From Burkholderia sp. D-99 (GTDB lineage: Bacteria > Pseudomonadota > Gammaproteobacteria > Burkholderiales > Burkholderiaceae): a stretch of DNA of 64,000 nt. Shown piece by piece: positions 20,042-30,847 of this stretch; position 1 is the first letter of the stretch; each line of letters begins with the position of its first letter. The notes beneath the pieces are model-generated. The model worked only from the letters and a program-made list of their open reading frames with translations. It was not told where the DNA came from and ran no database searches. Position numbers and translations under genes: made by a program. The stretch covers positions 62,001-126,000 of the forward strand of contig NZ_JAAOXM010000009.1 in assembly GCF_011605345.1 (NCBI RefSeq). Reading direction: 5' to 3'.

Positions 20042-20815
20042 ATGATGCGAGTGATTACCGCCAACCTGAACGGCATCCGCTCCGCCGCGAAGAAGGGCTT
20101 CTTCGAATGGCTCGGCGAACAGAACGCCGATTGCGTGTGCGTGCAGGAAATCAAGGTCTCGGCCGACGACCTGCCGGCCGAATTCGTCGAGCCGCACGGC
20201 TTCAAGAGCTATTTCCACCACGCCGAGAAGAAGGGCTACAGCGGCGCGGGCGTGTACAGCCGCCGCGAGCCCGATGACGTGATCATCGGTTTCGGCAGCA
20301 GCGAATTCGATACCGAAGGTCGCTATGTCGAGGCGCGCTACGGCAAGCTGTCGGTCGTGTCGGTGTACGTGCCGTCCGGCTCGAGCGGCGAAGAACGCCA
20401 GCAGGCGAAGTACCGTTTCATGGACGAATTCATGCCGCACCTCGCTCAGCTCAAGAAGAAGCGCGAGGTGATCCTGTGCGGCGACGTGAACATCGTCCAC
20501 AAGGAAATCGACATCAAGAACTGGAAGAGCAACCAGAAGAACTCGGGCTGCCTGCCGGAAGAGCGCGAGTGGCTCACGAAGCTGTTCGACGATGTCGGCT
20601 ATGTCGACGTGTTCCGCACGCTCGACCCGCGCGCCGAGCAGTACACGTGGTGGAGCAACCGCGGCCAGGCATACGCGAAGAACGTCGGGTGGCGGATCGA
20701 CTACCAGATCGCGACGCCGGGCGTGGCCGGCACCGCGAAAAGCACGTCGATCTTCAAGGACATCAAGTTCAGCGATCACGCGCCGCTGACGATCGACTAC
20801 GACTACAAGAAGTGA
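20042..20815 (+). CDS. xth: Exodeoxyribonuclease III / AP endonuclease
   Basis: Base-excision-repair enzyme of the ExoIII/EEP superfamily, 257 residues. It shows the N-terminal RVITANLNGIRSA, the metal-binding Glu in VCVQEIKV, the catalytic LCGDVNIVHKEIDIKN and the C-terminal FSDHAPLTIDY. Two adjacent ATG codons (20042 and 20045) are both possible starts. It is followed by a bidirectional-looking hairpin. Confidence 0.95.
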   Translation: MMRVITANLNGIRSAAKKGFFEWLGEQNADCVCVQEIKVSADDLPAEFVEPHGFKSYFHHAEKKGYSGAGVYSRREPDDVIIGFGSSEFDTEGRYVEARYGKLSVVSVYVPSGSSGEERQQAKYRFMDEFMPHLAQLKKKREVILCGDVNIVHKEIDIKNWKSNQKNSGCLPEEREWLTKLFDDVGYVDVFRTLDPRAEQYTWWSNRGQAYAKNVGWRIDYQIATPGVAGTAKSTSIFKDIKFSDHAPLTIDYDYKK

Positions 20816-20870
20816 TCTTCTGCGCTACGCGTTGCGCGTAGCGGTCGAACCCTCCGGTCGCCGGATGCAG

Positions 20871-20901
20871 AACGGGCCGCATGTCGAACATGCGGCCCGT
20901 T
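20871..20901. terminator. Hairpin between convergent xth and adh genes
   Basis: A perfect 13-bp stem (AACGGGCCGCATG with its complement) has the loop TCGAA and is followed by CCGTTT. It sits between the 3' ends of two convergent genes and can serve both. Confidence 0.75.
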
Positions 20902-20940
20902 CCGTTTGGGGCGGCGAGCGTGCGAGCCGCCCGGCGGCGC

Positions 20941-21993
20941 TTACTGCTTGATCGACGCCATGTCGATCACGAACCGGTACTTCACGTCGCTCTTCAGCAT
21001 CCGCTCGTAAGCGGCATTGATCTGCTGCATCGGAATCGTCTCGATATCCGACGTGATCCCGTGCTCCGCGCAGAAGTCGAGCATCTCCTGCGTTTCCGCG
21101 ATCCCGCCGATCAGCGAGCCCGCGAGGCGGCGGCGCTTGAAGATCAGGTTGAACACCTGCGGCGACGGGTGATCGTGCTCCGGCGCACCGACGAGCGTCA
21201 TCGTGCCGTCGCGCTTCAGCAGGTGCAGGAACGGGTTCAGGTCGTGCTGCGCGGCGACCGTGTTCAGGATGAAGTCGAAGCTGTTCAGGTGCGCGTTCAT
21301 CTGCGCTTCGTCCTTCGAGATCACGACTTCGTGCGCGCCGACGCGCTTGCCGTCCTCGATCTTCGACGGCGACGTCGTGAACAGCACGACGTGCGCACCC
21401 ATCGCGCGCGCCAGCTTCACGCCCATGTGGCCGAGGCCGCCAAGGCCGACGATGCCGACCTTCTTGCCGGGGCCGACGTTCCACTGCCGCAGCGGCGAGT
21501 AGGTCGTGATCCCTGCGCACAGGAGCGGCGCGGCGCCGGCCGGGTCGAGCGTCTCGGGCACGCGCAGCACGAATGCCTCGTCGACGACGAGCTGCGTCGA
21601 GTAGCCGCCGAACGTGACGTCGCCCGTCACGCGATCCTGGCCGTTGTAGGTGCCGACGAAGCCGTTCTCGCAATACTGCTCGAGGCCGTCGGCGCAGCTC
21701 GGGCAGGTGCGGCACGAATCGACGAGGCAGCCGACGCCGACCAGCTCGCCGACCTTGAAGCGCGAGACCTGCGGGCCGGTCGCGGTCACGCGGCCGACGA
21801 TTTCATGGCCCGGCACGACCGGGTAGATCGTGTTGCGCCATTCGTTGCGCGCCTGGTGCAGGTCCGAGTGGCAGACGCCGCAGTAGAGGACGTCGATCTG
21901 GACGTCGAGATCGCGCAGCGCGCGACGCTGGAATTCGAACGGGGCGAGCGGCGACTGCGAATCGGTTGCCGCGTAAGCGTAGGTGGTGCTCAT
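20941..21993 (-). CDS. Zinc-dependent NAD(P) alcohol dehydrogenase (YahK/cinnamyl-type)
   Basis: A 350-residue medium-chain dehydrogenase. It shows the catalytic zinc ligands in CGVCHSDLHQ and GHEIVG, the structural zinc lobe with four cysteines (CRTCPSCADGLEQYC), and the nucleotide-binding GLGGLGHMG. The closest recognisable group is the YahK/cinnamyl alcohol dehydrogenase type, which reduces a wide range of aldehydes with NADPH. The ATG at 21993 is chosen because AAGGAG lies 9 bases before it. It is divergent from an AraC-family regulator, which probably controls it. Confidence 0.93.
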   Translation of the reverse strand: MSTTYAYAATDSQSPLAPFEFQRRALRDLDVQIDVLYCGVCHSDLHQARNEWRNTIYPVVPGHEIVGRVTATGPQVSRFKVGELVGVGCLVDSCRTCPSCADGLEQYCENGFVGTYNGQDRVTGDVTFGGYSTQLVVDEAFVLRVPETLDPAGAAPLLCAGITTYSPLRQWNVGPGKKVGIVGLGGLGHMGVKLARAMGAHVVLFTTSPSKIEDGKRVGAHEVVISKDEAQMNAHLNSFDFILNTVAAQHDLNPFLHLLKRDGTMTLVGAPEHDHPSPQVFNLIFKRRRLAGSLIGGIAETQEMLDFCAEHGITSDIETIPMQQINAAYERMLKSDVKYRFVIDMASIKQ

Positions 21994-22222
21994 GCAGGGG
22001 GCTCCTTGTCCGGGAAAAACTTCCGGCGAAACGAACTGCCGTCGCACCATGTGGCGATGCGGCGAGGCAGGACGTCATCGTAAGGAGAGCGGCGGCGCAG
22101 CGAAATACACGAAGGTCTGGAAGATTTGCCTATTCCTCTCGAATTGCACGCGAACGCCCGTCAAAACGCATTCAAGGTGCTACATTGCGAGCCAGATTCT
22201 CTTGCCGGACAGGACCACGCCG

Positions 22223-23167
22223 ATGAGCTTCCAGCCCCTTTTTGCCGATGCGGGCGACCATGTGCAGCGCCGCATGATCGAGCTGCACACGCGCCTCGCG
22301 CCTAACGAGGGTGACACGCTCGCGGCGCTCGATGGCGTTCGCTTTTTTCGCGTGAGCCGTCCCGCGCCGCGCATGCCCGTGCTGTACGAACCGAGCATCA
22401 TCGTCGTGTGCCAGGGGCGCAAGCTCGGTTATCTCGGCGGCCGTTCGTTCGTGTACGACGCGCAGCAGTACCTGGTGCTGTCGGTGCCGCTGCCGTTCGA
22501 GTGCGAGACCTTCGCGAGCATGGACGAGCCGTTTCTCGCAATCTCGATCCGCGTCGACCTCGCGGTGATCGCCGAGCTCGCGATCCTGCTCGACGAGACG
22601 CTCGGCGCGGCCGCGAGCGAGCCGCTCGGTGTCTATTCGACGCCGCTCGACGCGCCGCTGGCCGACGCGGTCGTGCGGTTGCTCGAAGCGCTGGCTTCGC
22701 CGCACGACACGCGCGTGCTGGGGCCGGCGATCATGCGCGAGATCGCGTATCGCGTGCTGACGGGCGCGCAGGGCGACGCGATCCGCGCGGCGCTCGTGCA
22801 GCAGCATCACTTCGGCCGCGTCGCGAAGGCGCTGCGGCGCATCCATGCGGACCTGAAGGCCGACCTCGATGTGGAGACGCTCGCGCGCGAGGCCGGGATG
22901 AGCCTCGCGGTGTTCCACGCGCAGTTCAAGCACGTGACGGCGACGTCGCCGATGCAGTACGTGAAGGCCGCACGCTTGCACCAGGCGCGGCTGATGATGG
23001 TGCAGGACGGCGTCGGCGCCGGTACGGCGGCCGCGCGCGTCGGCTATGCGAGCGCGTCGCAGTTCAGTCGCGAGTTCAAGCGGCTGTTCGGCCGCAGTCC
23101 CGGTGACGAAGTGCGCTGGATGCGCGAAAGCGGGGTCCGCCTGGCCGTGGTCGATACGGACGCGTAG
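22223..23167 (+). CDS. AraC-family transcriptional regulator (AraC_N type)
   Basis: A 314-residue regulator. Residues about 25-190 match the AraC_N domain found in regulators next to oxidoreductase genes, including MPVLYEPSIIVVCQGRK; residues about 205-300 form the two helix-turn-helix motifs (LAREAGMSLAVFHAQFK and AARVGYASASQFSREFKRLFGRSP). The ATG at 22223 precedes the conserved region; upstream in-frame sequence lacks domain matches. It shares a 229-base intergenic region with the alcohol dehydrogenase, whose likely target promoter lies there. The inducer is unknown. Confidence 0.92.
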   Translation: MSFQPLFADAGDHVQRRMIELHTRLAPNEGDTLAALDGVRFFRVSRPAPRMPVLYEPSIIVVCQGRKLGYLGGRSFVYDAQQYLVLSVPLPFECETFASMDEPFLAISIRVDLAVIAELAILLDETLGAAASEPLGVYSTPLDAPLADAVVRLLEALASPHDTRVLGPAIMREIAYRVLTGAQGDAIRAALVQQHHFGRVAKALRRIHADLKADLDVETLAREAGMSLAVFHAQFKHVTATSPMQYVKAARLHQARLMMVQDGVGAGTAAARVGYASASQFSREFKRLFGRSPGDEVRWMRESGVRLAVVDTDA

Positions 23168-23176
23168 CGTCCGGCG

Positions 23177-24244
23177 TCAACCGGCGCGCCGCACGACCTT
23201 GCGCCGCTGCGCGCTGATGCCCGCGTAGTCGGGCAGCGTATCGACGTGCTTGCCGATCGCCTTCGCGTACAGCGGCATCAGGTCCGGCAGCCGGTTCAAC
23301 AGATCCTGGCGCCGCGCGGTGCTGTACGGGTGCGTGTAGATGAAGCCCGTTGCCTTGTTCGCGCGCGTCGCGACCGCGAGCTTGTCCCACAGCGTGATCG
23401 CCGCGCGCGGATCGAAGCCCGCGCGTGCGGCGATGTCGCCGCCGATGACGTCGGCTTCGGTCTCGTCGGTCGGGTCGTAGTGAAGCGACTGCAGGCGCTC
23501 GCCGAGGTTCAGCGCCTGCGGCAGCGGATCGCCGACGCCGAACAGCGGCGGCAGCGCGGCGGCGCGCAGCGAAGTTTGCGATGCCGCGCTGAAGTTGCTG
23601 CGCGCATGTTCGCGCAGCGCGTGCGCGATGCCGTGCGCGACCAGCACGCCGAGCTCGTCGTCGTTCAGCCGGATGCGGTCGAGCAGGCCGCCGTACACGA
23701 GCACCTTGCCGCCCGGCAGGCAGGTCAGGCGGATGTCGCGCGAGCGAATCACGTTCACGTCCCACGCCCAGTTCTTCACGCGATCGTTCCACTTCACCGA
23801 ATACGGCGCGAGCTTCGCGACGATCGCGCGCAGGCGCTTCACGCGCGGCTGGTTCGCGGGCAGCAGGCGGTTGCTGTCGGCGGCCGCCTGTACGATCTGC
23901 GCGTATTCGTTCGCGGTGAGCTGCTCGAGCAGCGGCGACGGCAACAGCGTGCGGAATGCGATCGCATTGCCGTAGCGGACCTGTGGCGTCGTCGGCGCAT
24001 AAGCCTTCGTCGACGCGGCGGCGCCGGTCGGCTGCGCGGGTTCGGCGGCGGCCGGTTGGGCGGGGACGGCGGAAGTCGACGTTGCAGGCGGTGAAGCCGG
24101 TGCAGCGGCCGGCGCGGAGCCCGCGGCGGTTGCGCTGGGCGCGCCGGTGTCGGCCGCATGGGCGAACCCCGCGGCGAGCGCTGCGGCACCGACGCTCCAC
24201 GAAGCCGCAACGCGTGCGAGGCGGTGCAGGCGGTCACTGCGCAC
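23177..24244 (-). CDS. M48-family peptidase-like protein with HGIAH in place of HExxH
   Basis: A 355-residue exported protein: signal peptide (residues 1-30, cleavage after AHA), an Ala/Pro-rich linker (31-80), and an M48-type peptidase domain (about 95-350). The zinc motif should read HExxH, but here it is H204-G-I-A-H208: both histidines are kept and the catalytic glutamate is glycine. The third zinc ligand in ETEADVIGGD (Glu263) is present. So it can probably still bind zinc but may not hydrolyse peptides. The gene overlaps the upstream ampG-like gene by 11 bases, pointing to a cell-wall connection. Confidence 0.88.
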   Translation of the reverse strand: MRSDRLHRLARVAASWSVGAAALAAGFAHAADTGAPSATAAGSAPAAAPASPPATSTSAVPAQPAAAEPAQPTGAAASTKAYAPTTPQVRYGNAIAFRTLLPSPLLEQLTANEYAQIVQAAADSNRLLPANQPRVKRLRAIVAKLAPYSVKWNDRVKNWAWDVNVIRSRDIRLTCLPGGKVLVYGGLLDRIRLNDDELGVLVAHGIAHALREHARSNFSAASQTSLRAAALPPLFGVGDPLPQALNLGERLQSLHYDPTDETEADVIGGDIAARAGFDPRAAITLWDKLAVATRANKATGFIYTHPYSTARRQDLLNRLPDLMPLYAKAIGKHVDTLPDYAGISAQRRKVVRRAG

Positions 24245-25655
24245 GGCTGGCCTCGCCGTTGCGTGCGGTGCCGTTCCACGGCGCGATCTTGAACAGCAGC
24301 AGCATGCCGGGAATCGCGAGCGCGGTGCACGCGATGAAGTAGTCGAACCAGCCGATCTTCGCGACGATGAAGCCGCTCGCGGCCGACGCGAGCGTGCGTG
24401 GCACCGACGCGAGGCTCGTGAACAGCGCGAACTGCGTGGCCGTATAGCGCGGGTCGGTCGTGCTGGCGATGTACGCGACGAACGCGGCCATCGTCAGGCC
24501 GGTCGTGAAGGTTTCGAAGCCGTAGACGAGTGCGAGCGCGACGGTCATCGGGCTCAGATGCGGCGTGACCTCGAAGCCGAAGATCGACAGGAACGACGCG
24601 AGCGCGTGGCTTGCCGTGACCGTGAATTCGTAGAGCACCGCGAGCACCGGCGAGCTGGGGCCGACCTGCGCAAGCCACGCGAAGCCGAGCGTCGACACCA
24701 TCTGCAGTGCGCCGAAGACCCACAGCCCGCGGCCGATGCCGATCTTCACGAGCCAGATGCCGCCGATGATGCCGCCGGCGACGCTCGCGACGAGCGCGGT
24801 GGTTTTCGCGACGATGCCGATCTCGGTGCGCGAGAAGCCGATGTCGAGGAAGAACGACGTCGACAGCGTGGTGGCCATCGTGTCGCCGATCTTGAACAGG
24901 AAGATGAACGCGATGACGAGCAGCGCGCCGGCCCAGCCGTCGCGCTGGATGAATTCGCGGAACGGCAGCACGATCGCGTCGCGCAGGTTGCGCGGCGGTG
25001 CGCCGACCACTTCGGGCTCGCGCACCAGCAGCGTCATCAGGATGCCCGGCAGCATGAACGCGCCGGTGAGCGCGAACACGGCGTCCCACGGCATGTGGTC
25101 GGACAGGATCAGTGCGAGCGAGCCGGGAATCAGCGCGGCGAGCTTGTACGCGTTCACGTGCACCGCGTTGCCGAGGCCCTGCTCGGTGTCGCGCAGCAGC
25201 TCGCGGCGATACGCGTCGATCACGATGTCGGAGCTCGCGCCGAAGAATGCGACGAGCGTGGTGAGTGCGGCAACCGTCCAGATCGAGTCGCGCGGCGACA
25301 CGAAGCCGAGCGCTGCGATCGCGCCCGCGACCAGCACCTGCGTGAGCAGCATCCAGCCGCGCCGGCGGCCCGGCCGCCAGCCGGGCAGGCGCGGGATGTA
25401 GCGGTCCATCAGCGGCGCCCACAGGAACTTCCACGTATACGGGAACTGGATCAGCGCGAACAGGCCGATTTCCTTCAGGTTCACGCCTTCCGAGCGCAGC
25501 CATGCCTGCACGAGGTAGACGAGCGTGAACAGGGGCAGGCCCGACGTGAAGCCCAGGAACACGCAGATCAGCATGTGCGTGTTCAGATAGGCTCGCCAGC
25601 CGGGGTGCTCCTCGTGAGCGGTGAGTGCGGGCGCCTCGTGTGGCGTTTTCGACAT
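24234..25655 (-). CDS. ampG: AmpG-like muropeptide permease (MFS)
   Basis: Inner-membrane transporter of the major facilitator superfamily with about 12 hydrophobic segments over 473 residues. The N-terminal FLGFTSGLPLFTLVYLVQAWLR and the WKFLWAPLMDR motif are characteristic of AmpG, which imports anhydromuropeptides for cell-wall recycling and so influences beta-lactamase induction. The start is uncertain: ATG at 25655 begins the usual N-terminus, but no clear ribosome-binding site precedes it, and an upstream GTG at 25718 is in frame. The 3' end overlaps the M48 gene by 11 bases. Confidence 0.9.
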   Translation of the reverse strand: MSKTPHEAPALTAHEEHPGWRAYLNTHMLICVFLGFTSGLPLFTLVYLVQAWLRSEGVNLKEIGLFALIQFPYTWKFLWAPLMDRYIPRLPGWRPGRRRGWMLLTQVLVAGAIAALGFVSPRDSIWTVAALTTLVAFFGASSDIVIDAYRRELLRDTEQGLGNAVHVNAYKLAALIPGSLALILSDHMPWDAVFALTGAFMLPGILMTLLVREPEVVGAPPRNLRDAIVLPFREFIQRDGWAGALLVIAFIFLFKIGDTMATTLSTSFFLDIGFSRTEIGIVAKTTALVASVAGGIIGGIWLVKIGIGRGLWVFGALQMVSTLGFAWLAQVGPSSPVLAVLYEFTVTASHALASFLSIFGFEVTPHLSPMTVALALVYGFETFTTGLTMAAFVAYIASTTDPRYTATQFALFTSLASVPRTLASAASGFIVAKIGWFDYFIACTALAIPGMLLLFKIAPWNGTARNGEASRAQ

Positions 25656-25774
25656 GGACAGAAACTGGGTAGCGTTGACTGATTGCGGCGGCAGCGCAGG
25701 CGGTGGCGCGGGTAGCACAGGAGCGCGGCCGCGCGTGCGTGCGGGCCGTCGGCGTTCGTCAACGGCCTCCCGGC

Positions 25775-26383
25775 TCAGCTGCGCTTGACGCGATAGACAG
25801 CAAGACTACCACGCCAGTTCGCTCCCCATCGAATCGGCTGGCCTTCGTGCAGCACGACGCGGTCGAGGATCGTGACGCCGACTTCGGGCGCGAGCGCCTC
25901 GAAATCCTCGATCGTCAGCACCCGCACGTTCGGCGTGTTGTGCCACTGGTACGGCAGCGATTTCGACACGGGCATCCGGCCGTGCAGCACCGACAGCCGG
26001 TGCGACCAATAGCCGAAGTTCGGGAACGACACGATGCACTCGCGGCCGACGCGCGCCGTTTCGCGCAGGATCGCGGCCGTCTGGTGAATCGTCTGCAAGG
26101 TTTGCGACAGGATCGCGATGTCGAAGCTGTGGTCTTCGAACAGCCGCAGGCCGTCCTCGAGATTCTGCTGGATCACGTTGATGCCGTTCTTCGCGCTCGC
26201 GAGCACGCCCGCATCGTTCAGTTCGATGCCGTAACCGGTGACGTCCAGTTCTTCCATCAGCAGCGCGAGCAGCGAGCCGTCGCCGCAGCCGAGGTCGAGC
26301 ACGGTCGAGCGCGGCTCGACCCAGCGCGCGATCGTGCGGAAGTCCGCGCGCGCGGACAGGGAATTCAGCGCTTGCTGGTTCAT
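25775..26383 (-). CDS. metW: MetW, methionine biosynthesis methyltransferase-like protein
   Basis: A 202-residue SAM-dependent methyltransferase-fold protein with motif [13 protein letters not shown]. MetW is paired with MetX in many proteobacteria and is needed for, or enhances, homoserine acyltransferase activity; its own chemistry is not established. It overlaps the metX stop by 4 bases, so the two are translationally coupled and transcribed as metX-metW. Confidence 0.95.
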   Translation of the reverse strand: MNQQALNSLSARADFRTIARWVEPRSTVLDLGCGDGSLLALLMEELDVTGYGIELNDAGVLASAKNGINVIQQNLEDGLRLFEDHSFDIAILSQTLQTIHQTAAILRETARVGRECIVSFPNFGYWSHRLSVLHGRMPVSKSLPYQWHNTPNVRVLTIEDFEALAPEVGVTILDRVVLHEGQPIRWGANWRGSLAVYRVKRS

Positions 26384-27525
26384 GCACCCACCTCGTTGGC
26401 GATTCGTTCGTAATACGCGCGGATCAGGTTGTGATAGCGCGCGTCGTCGAGCAGGAACGCGTCGTGACCGTGCGGTGCGTCGATTTCCGCGTAGCTGACC
26501 GTGCGCTTGTTGTCGAGCAGCGCCTTCACGATCTCGCGCGAGCGTGCAGGCGCGAAACGCCAGTCGGTCGAGAAGCTCGCGATCAGGTATTTCGCCTGCG
26601 TCTGTGCGAGCGCGGCCGTCAGGTTGCCGTCGAATGCCTTCGCCGGGTCGAAGTAGTCGAGCGCGCGCGTGATCAGCAGGTAGGTGTTCGCATCGAAGTA
26701 GTCGGCGAACTTGTCGCCCTGGTAGCGCAGGTACGACTCGACTTCGAACTCGACGTCGAAGCTGAAGTTGTACGCGTCGAGCGCGCCGTCGGCGCGGCGC
26801 AGCGCACGGCCGAATTTCTCCGCCATGTCGTCGTCGGAGAGATACGTGATGTGGCCGATCATTCGCGCGACGCGCAGGCCGCGCTTCGGCTTCACGCCGT
26901 GCGCGTAGTAGTCGCCGCCGTGGAAATCGGGATCGGACAGGATCGCCGAGCGCGCGACCTCGTTGAACGCGATGTTCTGCGCGGACAGCTTCGGCGTCGA
27001 CGCGATGTCGATGCAGTGCGCGACGCGCTCCGGATACATCAGGCTCCATGCGAGCGCCTGCATGCCGCCGAGGCTGCCGCCCATCACCGCGGCGAAGCGC
27101 TCGATGCCGAACGCGTCGGCAACCCGCGCCTGCGCGTGCACCCAGTCCTCGACGGTGACGACCGGGTAGCGCGCACCGTACGGCTTGCCGGTCGACGGAT
27201 CGACGCTCATCGGGCCGGTCGAGCCGAAACACGAGCCGAGGTTGTTCACGCCGATCACGAAGAAGCGGTTGGTGTCGAGCGGCTTGCCGGGGCCGACCAT
27301 GTTGTCCCACCAGCCGGTGCTGCGCGGATCGTCCGCGTAGACGCCGGCGACGTGGTGCGACGCGTTGAGCGCGTGGCAGACGAGCACCGCGTTCGAGCGC
27401 GCGGCGTTGAGTTCGCCGTACGTCTCGACGACGAGCTGATAGTTGCCGATGACGCTGCCGCTTTGCAAGCGCAGCGGTTCGGCGAAGTGCATGGTCTGTG
27501 GAGCGACGATGCCGATCGATTCCAT
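26380..27525 (-). CDS. metX: Homoserine O-acyltransferase MetX
   Basis: Alpha/beta-hydrolase-fold enzyme that acylates homoserine, the first committed step to methionine. The 381-residue protein shows the oxyanion region [15 protein letters not shown], the nucleophile elbow MGGSLGGMQ and the C-terminal [10 protein letters not shown] with the catalytic histidine. MetX of proteobacteria that pair with MetW often uses succinyl-CoA; which acyl donor is used here cannot be read with certainty. ATG at 27525 is preceded by AAGGCGGAACGA, which decides the start against an upstream in-frame ATG. Confidence 0.95.
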   Translation of the reverse strand: MESIGIVAPQTMHFAEPLRLQSGSVIGNYQLVVETYGELNAARSNAVLVCHALNASHHVAGVYADDPRSTGWWDNMVGPGKPLDTNRFFVIGVNNLGSCFGSTGPMSVDPSTGKPYGARYPVVTVEDWVHAQARVADAFGIERFAAVMGGSLGGMQALAWSLMYPERVAHCIDIASTPKLSAQNIAFNEVARSAILSDPDFHGGDYYAHGVKPKRGLRVARMIGHITYLSDDDMAEKFGRALRRADGALDAYNFSFDVEFEVESYLRYQGDKFADYFDANTYLLITRALDYFDPAKAFDGNLTAALAQTQAKYLIASFSTDWRFAPARSREIVKALLDNKRTVSYAEIDAPHGHDAFLLDDARYHNLIRAYYERIANEVGA

Positions 27526-27909
27526 TCGTTCCGCCTTATGCCTTGTGACTGGGCGGCTAAATGGTGTCGGCAAGGCGCGGAGTCGGAGATGCGCGGCTGA
27601 CGACCTCTTTAGCCGCATTTGTAGTGAACCGCCGGGGAACGACGCATCGACGCATCAAGCCCCGGCCGGTTCGCGCGCCCGCAATCGAGTCAGCAAATCG
27701 GCGCGCTTCCGGCCTGCCGCCAAGGAGGCGGCAAGTCGGACGAGTATAGCGGAATTCGGCAGGGCACGGATTTCGCGGCACAGCCGCCGGTTTGCAGGCG
27801 CGAATCGTCGAGTATCGACGGAGAGGCGCCCGGCATGAACAGGAGCGACGCGCAGTCGCCAGTCGTGCCGGAGCGGCGAGCGTGGTTTTGCTGTCGGCGA
27901 ACGCTCCGC
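27526..27909. other. Intergenic region metX-slmA
   Basis: These 384 bases lie between the metX start and the slmA 3' end, both on the minus strand, so they hold the metX promoter and leader. A minus-strand TATACT at about 27744-27749 is a possible -10, but no good -35 accompanies it. A 7-bp hairpin TGCCGCC/GGCGGCA lies at 27715-27733. I looked for a SAM-responsive riboswitch in the metX leader and did not recognise one. No gene is seen. Confidence 0.4.
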
Positions 27910-28538
27910 TTACTGCAGGATCAGCAGCAAATGCGCATCGGCCTGCTCGCCGGGCGATTTCTGGAACCCGCCCTTCGCGAAGCGGTGCCACCTGCCGATC
28001 ACGTAGCTGACGAGCAGGCTGGCGCGCGCAGCGGGGTCGTAGTCGGCCGGCAACGCGAACGACGCCGCGCCGTCGGGCGCATGCGCTTCCGTGCGCGCGA
28101 CCCGCAGGCACTGCTTGACCGTCGCCTCGATGCGATCGAGCAACTGGTTCACGCGCTCGGTGAGCCGCTCGTCCTCGCCGACGAGCGCCTCGCCGGTCAG
28201 CACGCGCGTCATCCCGGGGTTCTTCGCGGCGAAATTGAGCATCGTCAACGCGATCGTGCGGGCCTGCAGCACGCCGTTCGGCTCCTTGGCGACGATCTGG
28301 TTGACGAGACCGAACAGCGCCTCCTCGATGAACTCGATCAGGCCTTCGTACATCTTCGCCTTGCTGGAGAAATGCCGGTACAGCGCGGCTTCCGACACAT
28401 CGAGCCGGGCCGCGAGCGAGGCCGTCGTGATTTTTTCGGGCTTCGGTGCCTCGAGCATCGCGGCGAGCGTCTGCAGGATCATCACGCGCCGCTCGCCCGG
28501 CTTCGGGCGCCGGCGGGACGGCGTGGCCTGGTCTTCCG

Positions 28539-30826
<2,288 letters not shown>

Positions 30827-30847
30827 CTAAACGGGTAAACTGCTCGG

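Noticed and set aside
27526-27780. A SAM riboswitch before metX
   Set aside because: No conserved SAM-I, SAM-II or related core could be recognised; only a simple 7-bp hairpin is present.
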